Shown: positions 13,733 to 21,747 of the stretch, piece by piece
Layout: the number at the start of each line of letters is the position of its first letter
How positions within the stretch are numbered: position 1 is the stretch's first letter
Origin: Wolbachia endosymbiont of Cylisticus convexus
Lineage (GTDB): Bacteria; Pseudomonadota; Alphaproteobacteria; Rickettsiales; Anaplasmataceae
DNA: 23,395 nt
Assembly: GCF_003344345.1 (NCBI RefSeq)
Contig: NZ_QPIP01000021.1
Location: 1 to 23,395 of the forward strand
Direction of reading: 5' to 3'
Notes under the pieces: model-generated
What the model was told of the DNA's origin: nothing
What the model saw: the letters and a program-made list of their open reading frames with translations, nothing else
Database searches by the model: none
Position numbers and translations under genes: made by a program

Positions 13733-14011
13733 TCATTCATTTATCAAGTTGGATAACTTTTTACTGCTACGAAAATAAGTTTTAAAATATTGATATTTTG
13801 CAACCTTCTGTAACATCAAATTACTTGTCTCTTTCAAGTTATAGCTTCTAATTGAAAAAGAACCAAATCCCCTGATTTCAACTCTACTATGATACTTCAA
13901 TGTGTTTGAAAGTACCAAAAAAAAACTATCAACTATGGCTGTTATAAAGATCTTATCTAACAGAGGATGTCTTTTTGCTACTTTTGCTATTATATCAGAT
14001 TTTGTTGCCAT
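13733..14011 (-). CDS. Divergent IHF/HU-family DNA-binding protein, 92 aa
   Basis: Small DNA-bending protein. MATKSDIIAKVAKRHPLLDK and VEIRGFGSFSIR (45-56) match the HU/IHF body, and position right after rpsA is that of ihfB in many proteobacteria. The arm is unusual. Where IhfB has GRNPKTG with an intercalating proline, this has ETSNLMLQK (61-69), with Asn64 kept but Leu65 in place of Pro, and the usual flanking Arg and Gly residues gone. The following part (KYQYFKTYFRSSKKLSNLIN) corresponds to KYVPHFKPGKELRDRVN, also without prolines. Length is normal. DNA kinking is therefore doubtful, though the fold should be kept. The ihfB identity is supported by location and the EIRGFGSF block. Confidence 0.8.
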   Translation of the reverse strand: MATKSDIIAKVAKRHPLLDKIFITAIVDSFFLVLSNTLKYHSRVEIRGFGSFSIRSYNLKETSNLMLQKVAKYQYFKTYFRSSKKLSNLINE

Positions 14012-14031
14012 TTATATGAATTCACAATAAG

Positions 14032-15681
14032 TTACTTGGCAGATAATATGATATTATATTTTTCAACACCCAGTACTTCAACTTGTATTTTTTCTGATAT
14101 AGAAAACCTTTTATTTTCTGGCAAATGCTCTTGATCTATTAAAAGGGCTACATTGTTCTCAACCTCAACAACTAGACCATTTTCTTCTCTCTTACTTACA
14201 GTAACCTGCATTTTATCGCCTACTTTAACTTTCTTTATCAGTTCTTCAAGAGGATCATACTCTATTTGCTTTACTCCAAGATAAATCCTTGTCCGATCTA
14301 CATTAGCCCTTATTACTTTTGCTTCTATTTTATCACCTACATTACACTTTTTTATCTCATCTGAATTATTTCTAGACCAACTTAGGTTTTGCATATAGAT
14401 TATCCCTTCTACATCCTCACATATCTCAGAATCATCAAAAATCACAGATATTTGTGAACCAGTATTGCTCTTAACTGTACCAGAAACAATAGAACCGAGA
14501 GGATATTTATCAATAAATACTTGCCAAGGATTATCTACGCACCTTTTTGTACTTAAACTCATCTTATTTTTAATAGTGTCAATACCAAGAATTTTAACAT
14601 CCACCTCTTGTCCTATTGTTACAAGGTTACTAATTGGTAAAGTACTCTTATTCCAAGTTATTTCTGATGAGTGCACCAAACCTGCAATTCCAGGTTTAAT
14701 CTCAACAATAAATCCGCAATCTTTTATACCTGTGACACATCCTTTGTGTATGCTGTTAATTGGACATTTTGACTCTAGATCTTGCCAAGGATTATCTCCT
14801 AATTGCTTTACACCTAGGGAAATTTTTCCATTTTCTCTATCTATTTTTATAATTTTAGTTTTTATATGCTGACCACAAGAAAAAATCGCGGATGGATGAC
14901 TTACATTACTCCAAGAAATATCTGTAATATGTAGTAGCCCATCTATAACTCCCACTGTATCTGATTCATGAATACCGACAAATGCACCATAGTGAGTTAT
15001 GCTTTTTATTTTGCCTTCTACTATATCACCTTCATTTAAAGATTCTAAAAACTTAATTTTTTCACCAGCGCACAATTTCTCTAACACCAGCCTTCTTGAT
15101 ACTACAATATTCCCCTGCTTCTTATCCATTTTAAGCACGATGAATTTTTGTTCAGTTTCAATAAGGTGATTAGCATCTTTTACTTGCTTCAAATCCACAT
15201 GACTCAGCGGTAAAAATGCACTTATTCCATCACCAAGATCAACAATAAAACCGCATTTAATTGAGCGTTTAATGATTCCAGCCACTTCATCCTTTGTAAC
15301 TGTGCTTTCTTCCAACTTATTCCATTTCTCGTCTCTAATTGCTTTCTCACGACTAAGAACAACATTACCATGGTAATCTTCAGTTCTTTCTACATAAACT
15401 TTAATTTTCGAGCCAATAGTGATTTCATCATTACAACCGAGCTCCTTGGTCGGAATTCTTCCGTCTGACTTTAAACCAACATCCACCACAATATCATTAG
15501 GATTTATTCTTATAATTACACCTTCTACCACATCTCCTTCTTTAATTCTATTAACAAAAGAATCTTCACAAAAGGCATTACTTTGATTATCAAATTGGTC
15601 TTGAAATATCTCTTCTATGAACTTGTTTGATGATAGCTTCCTGATAGTAACCGGCAGACTTACAGATGAATTATTATTCAT
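14032..15681 (-). CDS. rpsA: 30S ribosomal protein S1, 549 aa
   Basis: S1 binds mRNA and helps place it on the 30S subunit. Six S1 (OB-fold) repeats are visible: GDVVEGVIIRINPNDIVVDV (about 49), VAGIIKRSIKCGFIVDLGDG (about 133), GDIVEGKIKSITHYGAFVGI (about 219), IHKGCVTGIKDCGFIVEIKP, GSIVSGTVKSNTGSQISVIF and KVGDKMQVTVSKREENGLVV. The length fits alphaproteobacterial S1. It starts at ATG 15681 with AAGAG upstream, behind a good promoter, and is followed 20 bases on by the IHF-like gene, the rpsA-ihfB order known from other proteobacteria. Confidence 0.96.
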   Translation of the reverse strand: MNNNSSVSLPVTIRKLSSNKFIEEIFQDQFDNQSNAFCEDSFVNRIKEGDVVEGVIIRINPNDIVVDVGLKSDGRIPTKELGCNDEITIGSKIKVYVERTEDYHGNVVLSREKAIRDEKWNKLEESTVTKDEVAGIIKRSIKCGFIVDLGDGISAFLPLSHVDLKQVKDANHLIETEQKFIVLKMDKKQGNIVVSRRLVLEKLCAGEKIKFLESLNEGDIVEGKIKSITHYGAFVGIHESDTVGVIDGLLHITDISWSNVSHPSAIFSCGQHIKTKIIKIDRENGKISLGVKQLGDNPWQDLESKCPINSIHKGCVTGIKDCGFIVEIKPGIAGLVHSSEITWNKSTLPISNLVTIGQEVDVKILGIDTIKNKMSLSTKRCVDNPWQVFIDKYPLGSIVSGTVKSNTGSQISVIFDDSEICEDVEGIIYMQNLSWSRNNSDEIKKCNVGDKIEAKVIRANVDRTRIYLGVKQIEYDPLEELIKKVKVGDKMQVTVSKREENGLVVEVENNVALLIDQEHLPENKRFSISEKIQVEVLGVEKYNIILSAK

Positions 15682-15713
15682 ACTCTTAATTTAAACTTTA
15701 TTAGAACTCATAT

Positions 15714-15741
15714 ATTATATAATATTAATAATTAGTGACAA
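15714..15741 (-). promoter_or_regulatory. Promoter of rpsA
   Basis: On the minus strand TTGTCA (15736-15741), 16 bases, then a perfect TATAAT (15714-15719), with the rpsA ATG 33 bases beyond. It is one of the strongest promoter-like matches in the window, fitting a highly expressed ribosomal gene. Confidence 0.6.
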
Positions 15742-15805
15742 GTAATTTCTCATTAATTCATTTCTAGAATTGTTTAAGCTATAAAAAATTAGGTTATGTA
15801 AGAGT

Positions 15806-16450
15806 GTGCTATTTGGGAATAACAAATGGATTAGGTCGTTCTCCAGAAGATCTAGGTTAAAGTCGGATGTTTTGGAGAAATATTCTATTCAAAATAGCAG
15901 AGAATCTATAAAAAAGATCGTAAGCTCACAAAAAAGAATATGGATAGAAATAGGTTTTGGCAATGGTGAAAATATGCTTCATCAGGTATTCAATGAAACT
16001 GATCTATTATTTATAGGATGTGAGCCTTATTTAAAGGGGGTTTCTTGCCTGCTAAAGAACATAGAAGCACACAGCATAAAAAATATTTTAATATGGGCAG
16101 AAGATGCGAGAGAATTAATTGCCAATTTTCCTGATAACAGTGTTGAAAAATTCTTTATTCTTTTTCCAGATCCATGGCCAAAAAGAAGTCACAACAAAAG
16201 ACGGTTAATTAATACGGAATTTTTAAATTTATTAGCAAAAAAAATACTTGTCACAGGGGAAATATTTATTGCAACTGATCATCAGGATTATGCAGAGTGG
16301 ATAGAGTTGCATATAAAGCAATGTAACTCTTTAACCTATAAGGAAGATAGTTTTGCAAATTATACTCTTACAAAATACCACAGAAAAGCGCTAGAATATC
16401 AGCGTAAAATAAAGTTTTTTAAAGTAAGTGTTATAGATAAACTAACTTAG
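15806..16450 (+). CDS. trmB: tRNA (guanine-N7)-methyltransferase TrmB, 214 aa
   Basis: TrmB makes m7G46 in the variable loop of tRNAs using S-adenosylmethionine. Motifs seen: WIEIGFGNGENML (SAM-binding motif I, about 46-58), FIGCEPYLKGV (motif II acid), EDARELIANFPDNSV, FILFPDPWPKRSHNKRRL (family signature with the FPDPWPK block) and FIATDHQDYAEW. It starts at GTG 15806, with only a weak ribosome site. It is divergent from rpsA and converges on the terminase gene, 39 bases away. Confidence 0.93.
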   Translation: MLFGNNKWIRSFSRRSRLKSDVLEKYSIQNSRESIKKIVSSQKRIWIEIGFGNGENMLHQVFNETDLLFIGCEPYLKGVSCLLKNIEAHSIKNILIWAEDARELIANFPDNSVEKFFILFPDPWPKRSHNKRRLINTEFLNLLAKKILVTGEIFIATDHQDYAEWIELHIKQCNSLTYKEDSFANYTLTKYHRKALEYQRKIKFFKVSVIDKLT

Positions 16451-16489
16451 ATTTACCTCTGCTTGTTAGTACAGCTGTGTACGTGACAC

Positions 16490-17959
16490 TCAAACAGCCC
16501 TGATTCTAAAGGCATTGGTGTTAGTTTTTCTCACCCACTGCAAATACTGCACAATACTGTCTACTTGATCGTCGTGACGAACTTCTGGAAACATTAAAAT
16601 CTCATGCTCAAAATCGCTGAGCCATACTGCTTGATGCGGCAGAAAAACCCTCTCAGATTCTATAATTGGGACAATTCGGTGGAATCGAGTTAGTTTGTCA
16701 TCATGTGGTACTATTTGAATAATAGGTAAATCACTGTTTTTCTTGAGCTCTTGCACCAATTGCTGACCGCTTGCTTTTGCTTCGATTAAAATTGCGTGTG
16801 GCTTCCACTTTGCAGCCAGTGATAGAACTTGCTCTTTAAGTTTTGGATACTCAAGTTTTGCACGATATACATCGAGCAAATAGAATTTATTATCTATTTT
16901 TGTCCAGGTAGTGCAGACGCTAAAGTCGCTTACGCTACTTGTTGAAATTGCGGTATCCCAACTTTGTGTTACATGCAAGAGGCTATCAGGAAAATTTTTA
17001 TAGCGCTTCAGCCACTCTCGTTTAAGTATACCACTTGAAAGTGATAGAGGATTTTGTTGGTATTGAGCAACAAAACCATAACTTCCAAGTTCAGCTTTTA
17101 TCATCTCAATTTCTTCTTTTCCTTCATTAAGGGAATATAGCAACTGACCTTCTTCTCTTGAGTATAATACCCTTTCAGGTACAGCGCGTGACGCTGGTTT
17201 TACGGTTGAATTTTCTGGATCCCAGTGTCTGGGCACTGGGATGACAGGAAGAGGAGACACTGGCCTTTTGATTGAATAAATAATCTCTTTATCTTCAGCT
17301 ATTATTGGTAAACAGACATGATGCCATATGTTTTTTGGTTTAGAGAGAAGGTGACCAGTTAAATCTTCCAAGTGGAGCCTATGCATCACAAGAACGATTA
17401 CTCCTTTTTTTCTGTCGTTGAGTCTGGTTACTAGAGCCTGATCAAACCAGTTTGCAGCACGCTTTCTAAATGTTTCGCTCAAAGCTTGCGCGGGACTTAG
17501 TGGATCGTCCACAATAATGAAATCACCACCTTCACCAGTTAATGTTCCTCCAACTGATGTTGCAATTCTACATCCTCTCTGCACTGTTTGAAATTTATAT
17601 TTAGTGTTTTGATCTTTGCATAATTCTACTTCCGGAAATAGTTTTCTATACCAATCAGATTGCATTATGCACCTTGTATCGAGTGAGTGCTTTTCGCTAA
17701 GCAGTCGAGAGTAACTTGCAACTATTATTCTTGCAGTTGGCTGATTCCCGAGTATCCATGCGGGCCACGCAACACTTACGCATACAGACTTCATCGAGCG
17801 TGGAGGCATATTGAATATTATTCGTTTTACTTCACCAGCGCTTGCCGCTTCAAGCCTGTCTGCTATGACTTTTATATACTGATAATCGTTATACTCACAC
17901 CCTGGTACTACCGTTTGAAAGCATAACTCAATGAATTTTAAAAAGTTTATATTGTTCAT
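16490..17959 (-). CDS. Phage or GTA-type large terminase, 489 aa, with in-frame palindromic insert
   Basis: Terminases cut and pump DNA into capsids. The ATPase part has NMPPRSMKS (51-58), an altered Walker A in which the usual Gly before Lys is Met, and DFIIVDDPL (about 146-154, Walker B). The RNase H-like nuclease part shows QSWDTAI, ILIEAKASGQQ and RHDDQVDSIVQYLQW, supplying the acidic residues. ATG 17959 (MNNINFLKFIELC) is chosen; a TTG at 18043 would overlap the divergent gene. Residues about 238-259 come from palindromic repeats. No portal, capsid or small terminase gene is beside it, so it is an isolated relic that has kept its frame. It could be WO-phage derived or one of the scattered gene-transfer-agent genes of Rickettsiales; the sequence alone does not decide. 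Confidence 0.87.
   Translation of the reverse strand: MNNINFLKFIELCFQTVVPGCEYNDYQYIKVIADRLEAASAGEVKRIIFNMPPRSMKSVCVSVAWPAWILGNQPTARIIVASYSRLLSEKHSLDTRCIMQSDWYRKLFPEVELCKDQNTKYKFQTVQRGCRIATSVGGTLTGEGGDFIIVDDPLSPAQALSETFRKRAANWFDQALVTRLNDRKKGVIVLVMHRLHLEDLTGHLLSKPKNIWHHVCLPIIAEDKEIIYSIKRPVSPLPVIPVPRHWDPENSTVKPASRAVPERVLYSREEGQLLYSLNEGKEEIEMIKAELGSYGFVAQYQQNPLSLSSGILKREWLKRYKNFPDSLLHVTQSWDTAISTSSVSDFSVCTTWTKIDNKFYLLDVYRAKLEYPKLKEQVLSLAAKWKPHAILIEAKASGQQLVQELKKNSDLPIIQIVPHDDKLTRFHRIVPIIESERVFLPHQAVWLSDFEHEILMFPEVRHDDQVDSIVQYLQWVRKTNTNAFRIRAV
17182..17246. repeat. Two palindromic repeats inside the terminase frame
   Basis: ATCCCAGTG and CACTGGGAT (17219-17227 and 17234-17242) form a perfect 9-bp hairpin followed by GACA, the same family as at 8311-8384. 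Just before it CAGCG-CGTGA-CGCTG (17182-17196) is a second palindrome. Both are read through in frame, encoding roughly PVIPVPRHWDPENSTVKPAS. Confidence 0.75.
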
Positions 17960-18030
17960 AAAAATGAAGATTTTATTGATTTTCTTTAAGATTTTATATA
18001 TAACTAAATTAATGTAGTAAGAGTTAAAAC

Positions 18031-19146
18031 ATGAAAGAAGCAAGAGAGCAAACCAAGAGAGAATTTATAAGAACTCAAAACGGGATGAAAATCGAGACTA
18101 TTATTCTTCCTAGTAAAAGTATAAATAATCAAAATGAAAAACATCTGATATATTTTATTGGTGGAAATAGAGCATTAAGTCCTAGCAAAGATTATTCCCA
18201 AAATTGGGATTGGGCTACAGAGCAAGGGATTACTGTACATCTCTTTAATTATCCTGGACTTGGTTTAAGTAGAAACAATTCATTGATACGTAGTAATAGA
18301 ATTAAATCTGGTATAGCAGTTGTAACTAACTTATTGGAAAAAGGTATAAAACCAGATGATATCATATTATTCGGAGACTGCCTTGGTGGACATGTAGCTG
18401 CAGAGGTTCACAAAAATTTTAAGGATAAGGATATACATTTGAGATGTATCGTTAGCAATGCTGCTAGTTCACTTAAACGAGCGTCTCTTTATTACTTTGA
18501 TTTTATGGCAAAGTTAAAAATTTTTCTTGCTCCGATAATCAAATTAGTACTAAAGGTTTTTGGTTGCCACTGGAAGACACATAAAATCGTAAATTCAATT
18601 ACTCCTTATACAATATACTTTAATCGAGAGGGAGACAAGACGATTAAACAGCCAGCTCAGCTTGCGACAAAAATAGAAAGAATAGAGCAAAATGATAAGA
18701 GGAAAGATTGCCAAAAAAAAGAAGTATTTGAAGATTTTGAGGAATATGAAGAATTTTTCAAGCAGCATATAATATTAAGAAGGAATGATAAATGTATTGA
18801 TCCTAAAAAAGCTGATAAAGATATACATAAATTGCCAATTACGTGCTTAAAATCTTCCAACAAAACTGATTACACTTTTCCTGAGCTGATTAGTTTATAT
18901 ATTCAAACGACAGATGAGTATTTTTCTAAACATGGCTCACTAAACAATGAAGAGAAGGTTAAAGCATTTAAAGAAAGCAAATTATATAAAGATTTTTCAA
19001 GCTGTAAAAATTCAAAGGGCTTTTTGCATAATCACATGAAGAAGCAAGAGCATCCTTCGATGTCATTTCAGCATGTGACAATAGAATCTGAGGAAAAAAG
19101 ACCTTTCTTAACAAGTCAAAGAAGGCTAGGTAAAACTTGCTCTTAA
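18031..19146 (+). CDS. Alpha/beta-hydrolase-like protein with Cys in the nucleophile elbow, 371 aa
   Basis: The N-terminal half reads as an alpha/beta hydrolase: LIYFIGGNRA (39-48, oxyanion-region strand), TVHLFNYPGLGLS (68-80) and DIILFGDCLGGHVAAEV (110-126), where the GxSxG elbow is GDCLGG with Cys117 in place of Ser. Asp-containing NREGDKTI and a late HNHMKKQEHPS could supply the acid and His. A long charged insert (KDCQKKEVFEDFEEYEEFFK, about 227-246) and the C-terminal third have no match I know. No signal peptide or membrane anchor is clear, though KIFLAPIIKLVLKVFGC is hydrophobic. Layout recalls secreted effector-type hydrolases of intracellular bacteria, but this is inference. It is divergent from the terminase gene and followed by a truncated repeat and IS110. 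Confidence 0.6.
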   Translation: MKEAREQTKREFIRTQNGMKIETIILPSKSINNQNEKHLIYFIGGNRALSPSKDYSQNWDWATEQGITVHLFNYPGLGLSRNNSLIRSNRIKSGIAVVTNLLEKGIKPDDIILFGDCLGGHVAAEVHKNFKDKDIHLRCIVSNAASSLKRASLYYFDFMAKLKIFLAPIIKLVLKVFGCHWKTHKIVNSITPYTIYFNREGDKTIKQPAQLATKIERIEQNDKRKDCQKKEVFEDFEEYEEFFKQHIILRRNDKCIDPKKADKDIHKLPITCLKSSNKTDYTFPELISLYIQTTDEYFSKHGSLNNEEKVKAFKESKLYKDFSSCKNSKGFLHNHMKKQEHPSMSFQHVTIESEEKRPFLTSQRRLGKTCS

Positions 19147-19230
19147 CTTGACGCGTATACTTTTTTTAACATTTGAGCCATCTGTATCTGTTCAGATGCA
19201 TGCAAATATTGAAACCAGTGTTTCTTTTCT

Positions 19231-19250
19231 TGTCATCCGAGTACTGGGAC
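19231..19250. repeat. Half palindromic repeat cut at the IS110 edge
   Basis: TGTCATCC-GAGTACTGGGAC matches the left arm of the palindromic family (compare TGTCATCC at 8311). The right arm is not found on either side of IS110, so the repeat has been broken or was already partial. Confidence 0.5.
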
Positions 19251-19258
19251 CTACCGTC

Positions 19259-20200
19259 TTAAGCATCAAGATAAAAATTGTTGTTTTTTATCATGGCATT
19301 TAAACAAACGACGATTTTTCTCATCACAGCAACTAATGCAACCTTAGTGGCTTTACCAGAGTCAACCAAACGCTGGTAAAGTGCTTTCATTTTCCTATTA
19401 TGACGAATAGCAACCACGGCAGACATGTATAATGCTTTTCGAGCATAAAATCTGCCACCTATGATTTGAGCTTTACTCACTTTCCTTCCGCTTTCATTGG
19501 TTTTTGGTGCAACTCCAATTAGACAAGCTATTTCCTTATTATCTAGCCTGCCAAGCTCAGGTACCTCTATGAGTAGGATACTTGCTATTTTTCGTCCAAC
19601 ACCTTTATAGCTAGTTAGCAGTTTGCTTTTTTCCTTCAAATCAGGGTCAGAGTTTATTATACCTTCTATATCCTGTCTAATTTGCTCTAATTGTTTTTTG
19701 GCAAATTCTACCTGTTTTTCTATATATTCCCTAGCTTTCCCTGTAACCTTATGTAAACGACACATATTTGCGTGAACATCGTCGTTTAGGTTGCGCTCAA
19801 CTGCCCTTAATTCTTTTAGTTCTTCTTGCTTTTGTGAAACTATGCATTCTACTACCTCATCATTTTTCGTGATAAATTCGGCATACTTTTCTAGCAATTT
19901 TGCATCTAATTTGTCTGTTTTTGCAAAGTGGTTGCAGGCTTTTGCGAACGCATATACCCGGTTTGGGTGAGCTCTATGAACAGCTATGTTATGTTCTCGC
20001 AACAATTTTATGACAAGTTTTTCGTAACCGCCTGTTGATTCTACTGCACATAACTTAACAAATATATTGTTAGTCATTCTTGATCTTATAAACTCAGATA
20101 TAGCCCTTTCTGCATTCTCTATACGCTGATGTTTATTGTCGATTGAGATATCAAGTGTTTTTTTTGAAACATCAATACCCATAAAAACTATTCTAGCCAT
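19259..20200 (-). CDS. IS110-family transposase, 313 aa
   Basis: A DEDD/serine recombinase that moves IS110 elements, guided in this family by a bispecific bridge RNA. The RuvC-like N-terminal domain shows FMGIDVSKKTLDISID (first Asp), CAVESTGGYEK (Glu) and FAKTDKLDAKLLEKYA (two Asp). The C-terminal Transposase_20 domain has LTSYKGVGRKIASILLIE, LIGVAPKTNESGRKVSKA with the serine region, and GGRFYARKALYMSAVVAIRH. ATG at 20200 gives the usual MARIVFMGIDVSKK start; an upstream start at 20224 adds only MIIFIGIK. No frameshift is visible, so it may be active. The element lies between the hydrolase-like gene and the phage replication pair. Confidence 0.93.
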   Translation of the reverse strand: MARIVFMGIDVSKKTLDISIDNKHQRIENAERAISEFIRSRMTNNIFVKLCAVESTGGYEKLVIKLLREHNIAVHRAHPNRVYAFAKACNHFAKTDKLDAKLLEKYAEFITKNDEVVECIVSQKQEELKELRAVERNLNDDVHANMCRLHKVTGKAREYIEKQVEFAKKQLEQIRQDIEGIINSDPDLKEKSKLLTSYKGVGRKIASILLIEVPELGRLDNKEIACLIGVAPKTNESGRKVSKAQIIGGRFYARKALYMSAVVAIRHNRKMKALYQRLVDSGKATKVALVAVMRKIVVCLNAMIKNNNFYLDA

Positions 20201-20330
20201 TTTTATACCTATAAATATAATCAAATAATAACGTAAATGCTGTACAGGGTTGTAATTCGATCTTTTAGATCCTTCTACCGTTCGTACTACATTATTTTAA
20301 GCTAGGAGTGTACTAAGGTCCCTACGATTT
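20201..20330 (-). ncRNA. Candidate bridge RNA region of the IS110 element
   Basis: This is the only substantial non-coding part of the element, on the 5' side of the transposase, where the IS110 group carries its bridge RNA. GATCTTTTAGATC (20258-20270) is a small palindrome within it. Assignment is by position; no loop guide sequences were matched. Confidence 0.35.
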
Positions 20331-20390
20331 TTACCAATCAACCCAGTTGACAGTATCACTCCTTGCTTGTCATAGTCTTGCGACTTTGAT

Positions 20391-20891
20391 TTAATATACA
20401 ACCCAATCATTTTGAACATTTTTATTTTGTTCTGGAGTAATAATTGTAGTAATCTTGTTTTTTTCTCCATACCGATCAGCTTCAATACCAACTTTTGCAG
20501 TAAACTCTAACCCGTTAAAATCAGCTATAGAGTTGATTTTTCTAGCAGTAACTGCTTTCTCTGAAGTATCATGTGCATGAATATTTCGTGCTGACTCCAA
20601 AATGCTTCTAAGCATAGAACGTCCAGATTCTCCCCAAGTATCTTCTCCTTCAACGCTTGCTTTGCCACTTTTAATACCAATTACTTGAAAAATCTTACGT
20701 TTTGTATATAGACCTTCAGTGACAGTAAATTCAGCGTTTAAATAGATGCTGCCAGTAGTGTAGCTTTTAGTGAACCAATTTTCATAACCTCCAGGTTTAA
20801 TGGCCATTTTGACTTTTACCGCTGTACCTTTTGGTATTAAATTACTTTGTGATTTTGCCGTATTAAAATCAGTTAAAAAATCTGATAGCAT
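20391..20891 (-). CDS. Phage protein beside RepA, possibly ssDNA-binding, 166 aa
   Basis: The protein has beta-rich stretches (GTAVKVKMAIKPGGYENWFT, SIYLNAEFTVTEGLYTKRKI, GLEFTAKVGIEA) around a helical middle (GRSMLRSILESARNIHA). This pattern (a PGGY-type motif, then a TG-x-YLN-x-EFTV strand, then a kinked helix and VGIE strand) is what I know from phage proteins encoded beside RepA-like ATPases, and it resembles DUF669-type single-strand binding proteins. It starts at ATG 20891 with a strong AGGAGG (about 20897-20902), 40 bases after repA, so the two form an operon. It ends normally at VVY. Single-strand binding is an inference from neighbourhood and strand content. Confidence 0.65.
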   Translation of the reverse strand: MLSDFLTDFNTAKSQSNLIPKGTAVKVKMAIKPGGYENWFTKSYTTGSIYLNAEFTVTEGLYTKRKIFQVIGIKSGKASVEGEDTWGESGRSMLRSILESARNIHAHDTSEKAVTARKINSIADFNGLEFTAKVGIEADRYGEKNKITTIITPEQNKNVQNDWVVY

Positions 20892-20931
20892 ATTGTCCTC
20901 CTATAAATTAATTGCAAAACGAAAAAAAGAA

Positions 20932-21747
20932 TCAACTCCATTGGTCTACAAGTTTCCAACGACCATTTATCTTATCGACAAGCTTGCTTGCCACACGTTC
21001 ACCATTACGCAGTTCAAATACTATCTGACGTACAGTACTTTCTTCATCATGAGCAAACATCACCATACCAGTACTATAAAATCCCCTCAAAGAACCAGCT
21101 CCGCTCAAACCCTGAAATGGATCTTCTTCCAGCATTTTTTTCGATAATTTTTTTGTATGATGAGTGAGTACAATACAAGCATCTGGATTGACAGCACTGC
21201 GTAGCTTTTCAAGAGTCTTTTGCAAAAAGAACAACATAGCACTATTATCATTTTCATTGCCATATTCACTGCTAAAGATGTTACGCAATGGATCTATGGC
21301 CAAAACATCAGGTTTAAAGCGTTCATTCACAATTTCCTTGATCTCACTTATTTCATCATGATTAAATGATAAGTGCACCTTTGGCGTAATGATTAAGTTG
21401 TTAGCAGCTACATTCAAAAGTTCATTATCAAGTTGAAGTTGTTGCAACCGTTCTTTCATGTAGTCATATTCGATTTCAGTTTGCAGGTAGAAAATTTTCA
21501 TAGGCTTACTTGGAGTCATACCTAAAAATGAAGCTCCAGCAGCCATGTGGACGAGCCAAGAGATCAAAAAGTCGCTTTTGCCAATTTTAGGTGGGCCACC
21601 CAGTACCAATAGACCTCTTTTTGTTAAAATTCTTGGTGAGATTATATCTTCTGGTATTGGCGATTGATCACTTAAATATTCCTTTACGCTATAAAAAGGG
21701 ATTTTTTGACCGATGTTGAAAAAGCTTTGTTGTTTGGTAGAAGTCAT
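20932..21747 (-). CDS. RepA-like replicative ATPase/helicase (AAA_25), 271 aa
   Basis: A RecA-fold ATPase of the plasmid/phage RepA hexameric helicase type. Walker A is GGPPKIGKSDF (50-60), Walker B is KPDVLAIDPLRN (about 143-154) and the DnaB/RepA-type His motif is IVLTHHTKK. GLSGAGSLRGFYSTGMVMFA fits the last helicase motifs. It ends at GRWKLVDQWS with no C-terminal winged-helix part, so it is either a short form or cut; the intact 40-base link to the next gene argues against a recent cut. AGGAGG precedes the ATG at 21747. The group II intron ends about 30-45 bases upstream, so the native promoter is displaced. Wolbachia phage WO and its relics carry such genes. Confidence 0.8.
   Translation of the reverse strand: MTSTKQQSFFNIGQKIPFYSVKEYLSDQSPIPEDIISPRILTKRGLLVLGGPPKIGKSDFLISWLVHMAAGASFLGMTPSKPMKIFYLQTEIEYDYMKERLQQLQLDNELLNVAANNLIITPKVHLSFNHDEISEIKEIVNERFKPDVLAIDPLRNIFSSEYGNENDNSAMLFFLQKTLEKLRSAVNPDACIVLTHHTKKLSKKMLEEDPFQGLSGAGSLRGFYSTGMVMFAHDEESTVRQIVFELRNGERVASKLVDKINGRWKLVDQWS

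Larger units (their letters stand above)
19245..20330 (-). mobile_element. IS110-family insertion sequence, apparently complete
   Basis: Contains an intact transposase and about 100-130 bases of 5' non-coding DNA, with almost nothing after the stop. IS110 elements lack terminal inverted repeats, so edges are estimated from the end of the gene on the left and the GGTCCCTACG stretch on the right. Confidence 0.6.

Noticed and set aside
16467..16480. GTACAGCTGTGTAC between trmB and the terminase as a shared terminator
   Set aside because: The stem is only about 5 bp and lacks T-runs, so chance is likely.
20297..20491. 64-codon minus-strand frame overlapping the end of the 166-aa phage gene
   Set aside because: It is an alternate frame of that gene and the IS110 flank, without a ribosome site or recognisable content.
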